Source of the DNA: Anaerolineales bacterium
Lineage (GTDB): Bacteria > Chloroflexota > Anaerolineae > Anaerolineales > Villigracilaceae
Reading direction: 5' to 3'
Length of the DNA stretch: 58,022 bases
Assembly (NCBI GenBank): GCA_016934715.1
Contig: JAFGSI010000021.1
Span: 1 to 58,022 of the forward strand
A program made the translations under genes and the position numbers. Shown piece after piece: positions 33,490 through 42,360 of the stretch. Below the pieces are notes generated by a model, which saw only the letters and a list, made by a program, of their open reading frames with translations, was not told where the DNA came from and did no database searches. Numbering within the stretch: position 1 is the stretch's first letter; each line of letters opens with the position of its first letter.

Positions 33490-34281
33490 ATGATCGATCC
33501 GATCCTGACCGTGCGTGACCTGACCGTCACCTTCCCTGACGACAACGGCGGACTGGAGGCCCTTGACGGGGCGACCTTCTCGGTTTACCCGCAGGAGTTC
33601 GTCTGCCTGCTGGGGCCATCGGGAAGTGGCAAGTCGACCCTGCTGCGCATCCTGGCCGGGCTGCTCGCGCCGACCTCCGGGACGTTCACCTATATCGCCG
33701 GCCCGCCCCGCATCGGGATGGTCTTCCAACAGGCCAACCTCATGCCCTGGCGGACGGTGCGCGAGAACATCACCCTGCCGCTCGAACTGGAGGGTGTCCC
33801 GGCGCTGGAGGCGGACAGGAGAGCGGAAGATTTGATCGATCTGGTCGGGTTGCAGGGCTTTGAACATACCTGGCCGCGCGACCTGTCGGGCGGGATGGCC
33901 CAACGGGTGGCGATCGCTCGGGCCCTGGTTCACGATCCCGACATCTTGCTGCTCGATGAGCCCTTCGGCTCGCTGGACGCCCTGACGCGGGAGCGCATGT
34001 GGGCCGAACTGTCACACGTCTGGCAGGTCCGCCGCAAGACGGTGCTGATGGTGACCCACTCGATTGGCGAGTCGCTCTTCCTGGCCGACCGGGTCCTGGT
34101 GATGAGCCAGCGCCCTGGCCGGATCAAACTGGACCTGGCTGTTGACCTGCCTCGCCCGCGGGCGGACGAGATGCGCTACACGGCGGCATTTGGAAAACTG
34201 GCAAGGCAACTGAAGGATGCAATCGGCTTCCCTACCGGTATTGGATCAGATAGTAGATCAGTTTTAGATACTCGTTATTGA
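33490..34281 (+). CDS. riboflavin-type ABC importer ATPase
   Basis: 263 aa. Walker A GPSGSGKST is at 42-50, signature LSGGMAQR near 135 and Walker B DILLLDEPFGSLD near 150. It is the SsuB/TauB-type ATPase that completes the permease-receptor pair. A 144-bp gap after the receptor gene contains small GC hairpins but no recognised regulatory element. Its 3' end overlaps the convergent YdcF-like gene by 50 bp, so the two transcripts are complementary at their ends. Confidence 0.88.
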   Translation: MIDPILTVRDLTVTFPDDNGGLEALDGATFSVYPQEFVCLLGPSGSGKSTLLRILAGLLAPTSGTFTYIAGPPRIGMVFQQANLMPWRTVRENITLPLELEGVPALEADRRAEDLIDLVGLQGFEHTWPRDLSGGMAQRVAIARALVHDPDILLLDEPFGSLDALTRERMWAELSHVWQVRRKTVLMVTHSIGESLFLADRVLVMSQRPGRIKLDLAVDLPRPRADEMRYTAAFGKLARQLKDAIGFPTGIGSDSRSVLDTRY

Positions 34282-34891
34282 GTGTGATCAGACCCCCTTC
34301 GCTCTGCCACCAGTCGGTTTCGTCGAACCCTCTCGCCGGGACGGCAGCCATTTCGATCGTGACTGCCAGGCCGTCCAGTTCCTTGGCGATGATCCAGTGT
34401 GCCCGGCGGGTGTGGAAGGCCGAGGTGACGACGATGATATGGTCGACACCGTGCGCGACGACGTACTGGCGCAGCAGGCTGGCCTCGTCGAAGGTGCTGG
34501 TGACGCCGCCCTCCACGGTGAGCAGATGGATGGCCTCGGGTGGGACGCCGCGTGCTTGCAGGACATCCAGGGCCACGGCCGTCTCGTTGGGGGCCAGGGC
34601 CAGGCTTTCGGCTGGCTGTAGTTCCGACTGAGCGATCACGATCCGCGGGGCCAGCCCCTGGTGGTAGAGCTCCGCGGCCTGGAAGGGTCGGGTGTTGTAA
34701 TCCCCGTTCAGCAGGAAGATGATGTCGGCCGGGTGCAGCGCGTCGTCGACGATCAAGTTACTGCCAAGACCGGTCAGGATCGGGATCCGGAAGGCGTAAA
34801 CCAGCAGGCACGCGGCGAGCAGGATGCTCAGCGTGATGCCCGGACCCCGCCAGCGGCGCCCGGTGCGGGTGGGGGGAAGGGACGCGCTCAA
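34232..34891 (-). CDS. YdcF/DUF218-family membrane-anchored protein
   Basis: A 219-aa protein with one N-terminal membrane segment (about 19-40) and an extracytoplasmic DUF218 domain: ADIIFLLNGDYNTRPFQAAELY, NETAVALDVL, and VVTSAFHTRRAHWI. DUF218 proteins (SanA, YdcF) act in envelope functions of unclear chemistry. The start is TTG 34891, 13 nt after the rhomboid stop, with AGGG upstream. It belongs to the leftward rhomboid unit. Confidence 0.82.
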   Translation of the reverse strand: MSASLPPTRTGRRWRGPGITLSILLAACLLVYAFRIPILTGLGSNLIVDDALHPADIIFLLNGDYNTRPFQAAELYHQGLAPRIVIAQSELQPAESLALAPNETAVALDVLQARGVPPEAIHLLTVEGGVTSTFDEASLLRQYVVAHGVDHIIVVTSAFHTRRAHWIIAKELDGLAVTIEMAAVPARGFDETDWWQSEGGLITLNNEYLKLIYYLIQYR

Positions 34892-34904
34892 GGGGATCGC
34901 CCTG

Positions 34905-35657
34905 CTAGGAGAGCGGCCAAATCCAGCCCATGAGGGTCAGGGGGATGAAGAACAGCAGCACAGCAATCGCCCCGGACAGGGCGCCGTGGCCCTGGCGTTC
35001 GTCGACCAGGCGGTAAGCAGGGTAGATTCCTTCCACCCGCAGGCGCGGGCCGCCGAACCAGGTGAAGAGCAGTCCGCCGAGCAGCCCGCCGATGTGGCCC
35101 CAGTTGTCGATCCCGCTGCCGAGGAAACCGTAGAGCAGGTTGTACCCTGCGACAAGCAGGATGCTCCCGATCTGGGAGCGGCCGCGATCGGTGAGCAGTT
35201 CCCGGTTCTGGACCAGGAACATGCCCTCGGCCGCCAGCATGCCGAAGATGGCCGTCGAGGCGCCCAGCGACGGGTTGGGGGTGAGCAGGAAGGACATTAC
35301 GTTGCCGGCATAGGCGCTCAGCAAGTAGAGCAGCGAGAAGCGCCAGCGCCCGAAGCGGGTCTCCAGCCGCGGGCCGAAGAGGACCAGGCCATACATGTTC
35401 ATGGCGATGTGCACGATCGATCCATGTAAGAAGACTGGTGTGATCAACCGCCAGAGCTGGCCGGAACGGATCAGGGGGCCGAACTTGATCCCGAACAGAG
35501 AGGGCAGGTCGATGCCGACCAGGCTTTCGGTGATCATCTGAACCAGGTATACGGCGACGGTCACGCCGAGCAAGATATAGGTCAGGTATGGTTTGACCGG
35601 GGTAGACCGGACGAGCGGCTGCTGGGGGGTGGGTTGAGAGGGGGGATACTGATTCAT
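34905..35657 (-). CDS. rhomboid-family intramembrane serine protease
   Basis: Cleaves membrane-spanning substrates. The 250-aa protein has about six or seven membrane segments. The catalytic Ser134 is in GASTAIFG, with His188 (NWGHIGGLLGG) as partner, and the oxyanion-side HxxxN is at 83-87 (HIAMNMYG). The catalytic loop has GAST where GxSG is usual (GxSx variant). The N-terminal 20 residues are Pro/Gln-rich and cytoplasmic. AAGGAAG precedes the ATG. It sits just downstream of gmk. Confidence 0.92.
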   Translation of the reverse strand: MNQYPPSQPTPQQPLVRSTPVKPYLTYILLGVTVAVYLVQMITESLVGIDLPSLFGIKFGPLIRSGQLWRLITPVFLHGSIVHIAMNMYGLVLFGPRLETRFGRWRFSLLYLLSAYAGNVMSFLLTPNPSLGASTAIFGMLAAEGMFLVQNRELLTDRGRSQIGSILLVAGYNLLYGFLGSGIDNWGHIGGLLGGLLFTWFGGPRLRVEGIYPAYRLVDERQGHGALSGAIAVLLFFIPLTLMGWIWPLS

Positions 35658-35675
35658 CGTCTTCCTTCTTGGAAA

Positions 35676-36299
35676 CTATAAATTTACCTTGCGCGGGTTG
35701 ACGCGATGGTGTTCGGCGTCGATGATTGCCATGACCGTTGCCACGGTTTGGTCGAGTTGGCCATCTGCATTGACGACGACATAATCGAACTCGGCGGCGC
35801 GCTTGAGTTCCTGGCGGGCGGTGGCGATGCGCAGGCTCAGGTCCTCGGCGGTGTCGGTCTTGCGGCCTTTCAGCCGCTGGACCAGCTCCTCCTCCGATTC
35901 AGTCATCAGGAAGATCAAGACCGCTTCCGCAGCCAGCTTGCGGACCGTGGCCGCACCCTGCACGTCCAGGCGCATGACCGCGTCCTTGCCGGAGGCGAGC
36001 GCCTGGCGGACTTGTTGCTTGGGGATGCCCTTGTAGTCGCTGTAGACGATGGCGTATTCGATCAATTCGTCCTGTTCGATCATGCGGGCGAACTCTTCCT
36101 TGGAGACAAAGAAATAATCTTTCCCATGGACCTCGTTCTCACGGCGGGCCCGGGTGGTGGCGGTGACGACAAAGTGGAACGGCAGGCCGCGCGTCTTCAT
36201 GCGCTCCACCACGCTGTCCTTGCCCACGCCCGAGGGCCCGGAGATGACGATCAACAGCGGCTGGGGATTGTAGATGTTGTAGTCTGGATCGAAGGTCAT
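35676..36299 (-). CDS. gmk: guanylate kinase
   Basis: Converts GMP or dGMP to the diphosphate. 207 aa: P-loop GPSGVGKDS from residue 21, TATTRARRENEVHGKDYFF (GMP-binding), and RLDVQGAATVRKL. A long extra N-terminal reading frame exists, but ATG 36299 matches the family start. There is no Shine-Dalgarno; TTTAAT (36306-36311) is 6 nt upstream, so it is probably leaderless. It is divergent from fmdB, with the two promoters inside the same 60 bp. Confidence 0.95.
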   Translation of the reverse strand: MTFDPDYNIYNPQPLLIVISGPSGVGKDSVVERMKTRGLPFHFVVTATTRARRENEVHGKDYFFVSKEEFARMIEQDELIEYAIVYSDYKGIPKQQVRQALASGKDAVMRLDVQGAATVRKLAAEAVLIFLMTESEEELVQRLKGRKTDTAEDLSLRIATARQELKRAAEFDYVVVNADGQLDQTVATVMAIIDAEHHRVNPRKVNL

Positions 36300-36359
36300 G
36301 GGCGTATTAAACCACAGAAGCGGGACCGTGAACGGATGATTTTCGATTAAAATTCTCCT

Positions 36360-36758
36360 ATGCCAATCTATGAATACATCTGTCTGGACTGCAACCAGCG
36401 CTTCGAGATCTTCATGACCTTTGCCGAATACGGCACCCGCCCCGTGGCCTGTCCCGCCTGTCGGAGCAAGCGCACCCGCCGGCGGCTGCCGCGCGTCCGG
36501 GTGGCCCGCTCGGAGGAGAGCAGGATGGAATCGCTGGCCGGGGATCTCTCCGATCCGGCTGCCCTGGAGGGTCTGGAGGATGACCCCCGCGCCCTCGGGC
36601 GGATGATGCGCCAAATGGGCAGTGACCTTGGCGAGGAGATTCCCCCTGAATTCAACGAAGTCGTCGACCGGCTGGAGAAGGGCCAGAGCCCGCAGGAGAT
36701 CGAGAAGGAGTTGCCCGACCTGGATGCCGGGCTGGACTCCGGCTGGGATGAGACCTGA
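36360..36758 (+). CDS. FmdB-family zinc ribbon protein
   Basis: A 132-aa protein with an N-terminal zinc ribbon: Cys8/Cys11 and Cys31/Cys34 (MPIYEYICLDCNQRFEIF, ACPACRSK). This is the FmdB/CxxC-regulatory family, often with unclear targets. The C-terminal half is acidic, helical and unassigned. TAAAAT (36348-36353) lies 6 nt ahead of the ATG without a Shine-Dalgarno, a leaderless arrangement mirroring gmk. Confidence 0.88.
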   Translation: MPIYEYICLDCNQRFEIFMTFAEYGTRPVACPACRSKRTRRRLPRVRVARSEESRMESLAGDLSDPAALEGLEDDPRALGRMMRQMGSDLGEEIPPEFNEVVDRLEKGQSPQEIEKELPDLDAGLDSGWDET

Positions 36759-36767
36759 TCGACCAAT

Positions 36768-36796
36768 GAGGCGGATGAAAGGGCGCCTCCTTTTTT
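36768..36796 (+). terminator. terminator after the FmdB-family gene
   Basis: GAGGCG/CGCCTC with a short loop, then CTTTTTT (36790-36796), touching the stop of the convergent S51 gene. Confidence 0.75.
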
Positions 36797-37472
36797 ATAC
36801 GGGGATGGTTTTCCCCTCTTCGAGTTCCTGCTTAGCGTACCCCTTGCGCAGGATCCAGGCCGGGCCGCGCACCAGGGTCGCCTTTTTCCCGGAGACACGA
36901 ACGTAAGCCCCGTCTGACAACAAGAGTACTGGGTTGTCGTGAAAGGTGTGGTATTCGCTCAGCCATTCGTCGCGTGTGGCACGGGCGAGCGGATCTGCGG
37001 GATAATGGACGTTGAAGTTGAAGGGGACTGCGGCCAGGCCCTTAAAATAGGTGGTCGGGACGATGTTGAGATTGTTGGAGGTCAGGATGTTCGGCCCGCA
37101 CAGGACCGTCCCGGCGCTGAAGGCCACCACCGGCAGTCCGGCGACAACTTTCCTGCGCAGCGGATCGATGATCTTGCACAGCTGCAGGCGGTGACTGAGA
37201 AGATAGGTGTTTCCTCCGGGGATGTAGACCTGGGCGGCGCACCGCAGGAGCGTCTCCATCTCCGGCAGGGTCATCATTTCGGTGTCAAGCGTTTCCACCC
37301 TGCCCAGCCCGCGGAAGGCCTCGACCGTGTATTCATGCCAACGATTGTCCAGGGACCCGGCCGGTATGTAAACGATGATCGGATCCCGCTTGCCTTCCAG
37401 GTAGGAGCGGCTGGCGTCGAGAACGTAGTGCGTGTCGTCCTGGCCGGGGGTTGAAAAGAGATCGAGGTTCAT
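36795..37472 (-). CDS. peptidase E-like protein (S51 family)
   Basis: A 225-aa class-I-glutamine-amidotransferase-fold protein resembling dipeptidase E and cyanophycinase. The nucleophile elbow FSAGTVL has Ser119; PGGNTYLL (85-92) is the family's glycine-rich segment, and a His (HTFHD near 175) could complete the site. Substrates may be Asp-X dipeptides. The start overlaps the tmk stop (ATGA), so it is translated with tmk. Confidence 0.82.
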   Translation of the reverse strand: MNLDLFSTPGQDDTHYVLDASRSYLEGKRDPIIVYIPAGSLDNRWHEYTVEAFRGLGRVETLDTEMMTLPEMETLLRCAAQVYIPGGNTYLLSHRLQLCKIIDPLRRKVVAGLPVVAFSAGTVLCGPNILTSNNLNIVPTTYFKGLAAVPFNFNVHYPADPLARATRDEWLSEYHTFHDNPVLLLSDGAYVRVSGKKATLVRGPAWILRKGYAKQELEEGKTIPV

Positions 37473-38095
37473 TGCGTTTGGGCAGGCGGCAGGCAGGCCA
37501 GGATCTTGTTCCGCAGCGCCGCCTGGACGTCAGCCCATGTTTGACCAGCGTCGACCACGATCCAGCGCCCGGGTTCCTGCTTCACCATTTCCAGGTATCC
37601 GGCCCGGACGCGCTGGTGGAACTCGACGGTATAGGCGTCCATGCGGTTCCACTCGTCGGCTTTCTGCTTGCGCTGCAGGCCGACCTGCACGTCAATGTCG
37701 AGCAGTACGGTCAGGTCGGGGACCAGGCTGCCGGTGGCGTAGCGGATCAGGAGGCGCACCTGCTCCAGGTCCTGCTGGTGGCCGTAACCCTGGTAGGCCA
37801 GGGTCGAGTCGGCGTAGCGGTCGGAGAGCACGATCTCGCCCAGGGTCAGCCGCGGTCGGACGACCTGTTCGACGAACTGGGCCCGCGCCGCCTGGTAGAG
37901 CAGGGTCTCGGCTCGCGGGTGCATCTCGGTGTTCTTCAAACTGTGCAGCACATCGCGGATCTGCTCGCCGATCGACGTCCCGCCGGGCTCGCGCGTGGGA
38001 AAGACGGTGTAGCCCCGCTCACGCAAGTACTCGACCAGGTAGGGGATATGGGAGGTCTTGCCGGAGCCTTCTGGGCCTTCAAGGGTGATGAACAT
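37469..38095 (-). CDS. tmk: thymidylate kinase
   Basis: Phosphorylates dTMP to dTDP. 208 aa: P-loop GPEGSGKT (7-14), the DR motif VLSDRYADSTLAYQG and the helix/lid REPGGTSIGE. ATG 38095 (MFITLEGPEG) is the family start; a TTG 24 nt upstream gives extra residues and is unlikely. With gmk and the two deoxynucleoside kinases, the window is rich in dNTP-supply genes. Confidence 0.96.
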   Translation of the reverse strand: MFITLEGPEGSGKTSHIPYLVEYLRERGYTVFPTREPGGTSIGEQIRDVLHSLKNTEMHPRAETLLYQAARAQFVEQVVRPRLTLGEIVLSDRYADSTLAYQGYGHQQDLEQVRLLIRYATGSLVPDLTVLLDIDVQVGLQRKQKADEWNRMDAYTVEFHQRVRAGYLEMVKQEPGRWIVVDAGQTWADVQAALRNKILACLPPAQTQ

Positions 38096-38140
38096 AATCG
38101 TCCATGATCGTTGCGGCACGATCGCTCGCGCCCCAACGGA

Positions 38141-39769
38141 TTATTCGCGAAATATCCTCACATGTCTTCTCGGCTCTTTGCCATAGGAATGGGAGACAAG
38201 TTCAGCATCGCGCGCCATCTCGTGCTGCAGGCGCCGGACGGTGGCCGGGCCGGGGGGCAGGTCGACCCAGCGTTCACCGTTCAAAACGGCCGAGATGGCA
38301 GCCTGGGTCTGGTTCTGGATGGATTCTATTTCTGAAGCAGCCGGGATAACCTCCGACAGATTGAACAGGTCGCTGAGGAAGCGTTCCATCTGGCTGACCG
38401 TGTTGGTGCGCAGGACGTAGATCGGCATGCCGCGGTGTTCGGCCTGCATGACCGGCTGCTGTCGGTCCCGGTAATGGGCCCGCAGGGTCACCAGCACATC
38501 GGCCTCAGCCTGGTCCTTGACGATCATCGCCGGGATGCCCATCCGTTTGGCGGCCAGCATCAACTTGTCACGCGCCACGCCGTAGGGGTAGACCCGCACC
38601 GGCTTCAGCGGGGTGCGGAGGATGGGTTCCGCTGTCGGGAAGGCGGTAGCCTGGACCGGGGCTGCTTCAAGCGGGCTGGACCCTTGTCGCGTCCCCCGGC
38701 CGCGCCGCGGGCCGGCTGTCGTACCATTCTCGATGCGAAATTCTGAGTCGGGCCTGGCCAGTGGGGTGGGGGCGGTTTTCTCGATCTGGATCCTGCCCTC
38801 AACGTCACGCCAGCGGATCTCGGGCGGGAGCGGGTAGCCGCGCAGCAGCGAGTCGACTGCCGCGGCGATGTCCATGTGGACGGCGAAACGGTCGCGCTGC
38901 TGGATCTCGACCAGCACATCGAAGGTCGGCGGCGCGCGGCGCTCGAGGACCGTCTTCTGGGTTCCGCGCCGGCGCGCTTCCTCGTCCGAGAGGGTCACGG
39001 CCTCGATGCCGCCGACCAGGTCGGAGAGGGTCGGGTTGAGCAGCAGGTTATCGAGGGTCTGCCCGTGGGCGGTGCCAATCAGCTGGACGCCGCGCTCAGC
39101 GATCGTTCGGGCAGCGGCAGCCTCCAGTTCACGCCCGATCTCGTCGATGACGATCACCTCGGGGTTGTGGTTCTCCACCGCCTCGATCATCACCTCGTGC
39201 TGGAGCATCGGTTCGCGCACCTGCATGCGGCGGGCCTTGCCGACTGCCGGGTGGGGCACATCACCGTCGCCGCCGATCTCGTTGGAGGTGTCGACGATTA
39301 CAACCCGTTTGGACTCCGCCAAGATGCGGGCGGCCTCGCGCAACAGGGTCGTCTTGCCGACGCCTGGGCGGCCCAGGATCAGCAGGGATTTGCCCGATTC
39401 GACGATGTCCTGGATGATGTCGACCGTGCCATAAACGGCCCGCCCGACGCGGCAGGTCAGCCCGACGATGTGGCTGCGCCGGTTGCGGATGGCCGAGATA
39501 CGGTGCAGGGTGCGCTCGAGGCCGGCGCGGTTGTCGGCGTCGAACTCGCCGATGCGTTCGGTCACGTGGTCGATCTCGATGCGGGTCACCTCGACCTCGC
39601 GCAGGATGATCTCGCGGTCGACAAAGCGGGCGGTTGGCACGCGGCCCAGGTCGAGAATCACCTCGAGCAGGTTGTCGCTGTCGTTTGCTTTCTGGACGGC
39701 CTTGGCGACTTCGGGGGGCATCACGCCCAGCAGGGCATCCATGTCGTCGGTAATTCGCAGTTGAGTCAT
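38141..39769 (-). CDS. SpoIIIAA-like ATPase with C-terminal R3H domain
   Basis: A 542-aa protein like cyanobacterial/plastid Ycf45. The ATPase half has Walker A GRPGVGKTT (133-141), Walker B VIVIDEIG near 198-205 and GTAHGQTLDNLLLN, as in type II/IV secretion and SpoIIIAA ATPases. A low-complexity linker (about 350-380) follows. The last 60 residues contain an R3H motif (RRLQH, then HSYGKEPRRHV), which binds single-stranded nucleic acid. Function is unknown. The start overlaps the previous gene's stop in ATGA. Confidence 0.88.
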   Translation of the reverse strand: MTQLRITDDMDALLGVMPPEVAKAVQKANDSDNLLEVILDLGRVPTARFVDREIILREVEVTRIEIDHVTERIGEFDADNRAGLERTLHRISAIRNRRSHIVGLTCRVGRAVYGTVDIIQDIVESGKSLLILGRPGVGKTTLLREAARILAESKRVVIVDTSNEIGGDGDVPHPAVGKARRMQVREPMLQHEVMIEAVENHNPEVIVIDEIGRELEAAAARTIAERGVQLIGTAHGQTLDNLLLNPTLSDLVGGIEAVTLSDEEARRRGTQKTVLERRAPPTFDVLVEIQQRDRFAVHMDIAAAVDSLLRGYPLPPEIRWRDVEGRIQIEKTAPTPLARPDSEFRIENGTTAGPRRGRGTRQGSSPLEAAPVQATAFPTAEPILRTPLKPVRVYPYGVARDKLMLAAKRMGIPAMIVKDQAEADVLVTLRAHYRDRQQPVMQAEHRGMPIYVLRTNTVSQMERFLSDLFNLSEVIPAASEIESIQNQTQAAISAVLNGERWVDLPPGPATVRRLQHEMARDAELVSHSYGKEPRRHVRIFRE

Positions 39770-40719
39770 ACAGTTCCACTATCGAATGTTTCGGTTTGGG
39801 CGTCATCCTTCAGCACGGCCCGGGCGATCGGCGCAGCCGGCTTGACCAGGACCTTTTCGGGGCCGGTGATCGGCTGGACCTCGCGCTGCAGGACGGTCAG
39901 GCGCTTGACCATGACGGCCTGCAGCGGCCCCGGTTCGGCGCCGATTTCCTCCAGGACAGATTCCAGCCAGGCCTGGTATGAGCGCACGCACATGTGGACG
40001 GGTCCTCGTCTGCGCCCGGACAGGCTGGCAGCCAGGCCGCCGATCTGCTCGGGAACGCAGGGCGAGTCGGGATGGATGAGCGGCCAGATCCAGATCCCGG
40101 TCGGACCGCTCGACAGGGAGGTATAGGCCTGCAGTTCCTCCCCGGGGCGACAGACCAGTCCAGCGACCTGGTCAGGCAGCCGTTCCACCGGCTGGAGCAG
40201 GGCTGGGACAATCTGGTTGTGCAGGGATTGTACGGCCGGCCATTCCGGCTCCTCGACTGGCCGCCAGGCGTTCTCGGGCGCGCGCTCAATTTTTGTGGGG
40301 AGTCGCCAGACCCGCTGCCAGGCATACATGGCGAAGCCGGCTTTACGCAGCGACTTGAAGGCCGGGTGTCCTTCTTCCACTTCGGCGACCAGGTTGAGCA
40401 CCCCCCAACTCCCGGCATGGGCGGCCAGGTGCTCGAGCAGGGGAATCGCGGATTCATCCAATCTGGAGGCCGGGACCAGGAATGTCAGCCGGCCTGTCCG
40501 GTCATCTTCGAGGTGGGTGACCTGTCCGATGACCTTATTCCCATCCCGCTCATTGACCGCCGTGTAGATCTGGCGGCGGGGGTTGAGGTAGGAGAGCAAC
40601 GCCATCGCACCCAGCGGGTTGCCGCGTGTCAGCAGACGGGCGCTGTCGAGAGGCAGCACGTCGTGCTGGTAACGAGGCAGGAAAGGCAGGTCGAGCAGGT
40701 CAAGCGGTCGGACAGGCAT
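39766..40719 (-). CDS. GNAT-like hypothetical protein
   Basis: A 317-aa soluble protein. The first half resembles a GNAT acetyltransferase in layout (VIGQVTHLEDDRTGRLTFLVPAS, EEGHPAFKSLRKAGFAMYAW), but I could not confirm a clear acetyl-CoA loop. The second half (180-317) is unassigned. It lies in a minus-strand run with pdxS, pdxT and the R3H ATPase and overlaps the latter by 4 bases, so it is probably part of that operon. Confidence 0.65.
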   Translation of the reverse strand: MPVRPLDLLDLPFLPRYQHDVLPLDSARLLTRGNPLGAMALLSYLNPRRQIYTAVNERDGNKVIGQVTHLEDDRTGRLTFLVPASRLDESAIPLLEHLAAHAGSWGVLNLVAEVEEGHPAFKSLRKAGFAMYAWQRVWRLPTKIERAPENAWRPVEEPEWPAVQSLHNQIVPALLQPVERLPDQVAGLVCRPGEELQAYTSLSSGPTGIWIWPLIHPDSPCVPEQIGGLAASLSGRRRGPVHMCVRSYQAWLESVLEEIGAEPGPLQAVMVKRLTVLQREVQPITGPEKVLVKPAAPIARAVLKDDAQTETFDSGTV

Positions 40720-40726
40720 GGGGGCC

Positions 40727-41305
40727 TCATTTTGACAGCGAGAGGAAGTAGCGGTGGAAACGGTCGTCGTCGGTCAGTTCCGGGTGGAACGAGGTGGCCA
40801 GCAGGTGGCCCTGCCGGGCGGCGACGATGCGTCCGTCGGGCAGGGCGGAGAGCACTTCGGCCGTTCCGTGGACCGCTTCGATGATCGGCGCACGGATGAA
40901 GATGGCGTGGTAGGGGGCCGGAGAACTGCCATCCTGCTGGAGCGCTGCGATCTCAAGATCGGCCTCGAAGGAGGCGACCTGGCGGCCGAAGGCATTACGG
41001 GCGACGGTGATGTCCATCAATCCAAGCAGGGGCTGGTTGCGGCTGGCGTCCTTGGATAGGAAAATCGCTCCAGCGCAGGTGCCCCAGATGGCGTGGGTCT
41101 TGCCGAACTGGCGCAGCGGCTCGAGCAGGGCGAAATCGACCGCCAGCTTGCCGATGGTGGTCGATTCGCCGCCGGGGATGATCAGGCCATTCAGACCGTC
41201 GAGCTGGTCGGGCAGGCGCACCTCGCAGGTCTCGACCTCGAGGCGCCTGAGCAAGACGATGTGTTCGGCGAAGTCACCTTGGATGGCAAGGACACCGATC
41301 TTCAT
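40727..41305 (-). CDS. pdxT: pyridoxal 5'-phosphate synthase glutaminase subunit
   Basis: Hydrolyses glutamine and passes ammonia to PdxS. 192 aa: GGES oxyanion strand (PGGESTTIGKL near 44-54), nucleophile Cys77 (WGTCAGAI) and His174/Glu176 (SFHPEL). It follows pdxS by 27 bp in the same direction, the normal order for the DXP-independent vitamin B6 pathway. Confidence 0.97.
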   Translation of the reverse strand: MKIGVLAIQGDFAEHIVLLRRLEVETCEVRLPDQLDGLNGLIIPGGESTTIGKLAVDFALLEPLRQFGKTHAIWGTCAGAIFLSKDASRNQPLLGLMDITVARNAFGRQVASFEADLEIAALQQDGSSPAPYHAIFIRAPIIEAVHGTAEVLSALPDGRIVAARQGHLLATSFHPELTDDDRFHRYFLSLSK

Positions 41306-41332
41306 AGGTGTTGGGGCAGCGCTATCCGGCCC

Positions 41333-42220
41333 TTACCAACCCCGCCCGGCGATCTTCTCGCTTTCGGGCATCTGCGAGATGTTCCGCCCGACCATCGGCT
41401 CACCCAGGTTCATGCTGACCTCGGCCAGGATGGCCGGGTCATTGTAGTGGGTCACGGCCTTGACGATGGCTGCCGCGCGCCGGGCCGGGTCGCCGGACTT
41501 GAAGATTCCCGAGCCGACGAAGACACCGTCCACGCCGAGCTGCATCATCAGGGCCGCGTCGGCAGGGGTGGCCACGCCGCCGGCGGCGAAGTTGACCACC
41601 GGCATGCGGCCCAGTTCTTTGGTCTCCTTGACCAGTTCGTAGGGTGCACCGATCTCCTTGGCGTAACGCATCAGCTCCTCGTCAGCCATGGTGGTCAGGC
41701 GGCGGATCTCGCCCATCACCGTTCGGGCGTGCCGGACGGCCTCCACCACATCGCCGGTTCCGGCTTCGCCCTTGGTGCGGATCATCGCCGCCCCCTCACC
41801 GACACGCCGCAGGGCCTCGCCCAGGTTGCGGCAGCCGCAGACAAACGGGACCTTGAAATTGTGCTTCAGGATGTGATGCTCCTCGTCGGCCGGGGTCAGG
41901 ACCTCCGACTCATCAATGTAGTCGACGCCGAGCGATTCGAGGATCTGGGCCTCCACGAAGTGCCCGATGCGGCACTTGGCCATGACCGGGATGGAGACCG
42001 AGTCCATGATCTTGCGGATTAGATCGGGGTCTGACATGCGGGCCACGCCGCCCTGGGCACGGATGTCGGCCGGGACGCGTTCGAGGGCCATGACGGCGCA
42101 GGCGCCGGCGTCTTCCGCGATCTTGGCGTGTTCGGGGGTGACGACGTCCATGATAACGCCGCCCTTTAACATTTGCGCCAGACCTTTCTTGACGGTAAAT
42201 GTACCGGTTTGCTGTTCCAT
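41333..42220 (-). CDS. pdxS: pyridoxal 5'-phosphate synthase lyase subunit
   Basis: Makes PLP from ribose 5-phosphate, glyceraldehyde 3-phosphate and ammonia. 295 aa: Asp25 (GGVIMDVV), catalytic Lys82 ([15 protein letters not shown]), the second Lys in [13 protein letters not shown], and [22 protein letters not shown] lies upstream of the ATG. It is the first of at least four genes running left, and divergent from a GntR-type regulator. Confidence 0.98.
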   Translation of the reverse strand: MEQQTGTFTVKKGLAQMLKGGVIMDVVTPEHAKIAEDAGACAVMALERVPADIRAQGGVARMSDPDLIRKIMDSVSIPVMAKCRIGHFVEAQILESLGVDYIDESEVLTPADEEHHILKHNFKVPFVCGCRNLGEALRRVGEGAAMIRTKGEAGTGDVVEAVRHARTVMGEIRRLTTMADEELMRYAKEIGAPYELVKETKELGRMPVVNFAAGGVATPADAALMMQLGVDGVFVGSGIFKSGDPARRAAAIVKAVTHYNDPAILAEVSMNLGEPMVGRNISQMPESEKIAGRGW

Positions 42221-42285
42221 ATAACTTTCTCCTTATTTGGATTGGCACGCCGATTCTACCACGTTGGGAGAGGGGAAAGGGGGGC

Positions 42286-42313
42286 TTGACAAAATCAAAA
42301 AACGGCATACAAT
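42286..42313 (+). promoter_or_regulatory. promoter of the GntR-type regulator gene
   Basis: TTGACA (42286-42291) and TACAAT (42308-42313) with a 16-bp spacer. The -10 is the first unit of the repeat array that follows. Confidence 0.8.
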
Positions 42314-42356
42314 TAGTACAATGATACAATTATACAATGAGACAATGATACAATTC
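42308..42356 (+). repeat. 8-bp tandem repeat array in the regulator promoter
   Basis: Six copies of a TACAAT/GACAAT hexamer start at 42308, 42317, 42325, 42333, 42341 and 42349, i.e. an 8-bp repeat (TACAATGA or TACAATTA) with one 9-bp step. Each unit resembles a -10 box. The last copy ends 6 nt before the regulator ATG. Confidence 0.9.
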
Positions 42357-42360
42357 GACC

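Noticed and set aside
42308-42356. Repeat array considered as a CRISPR fragment
   Set aside because: The unit is 8 bp without spacers and there are no cas genes.
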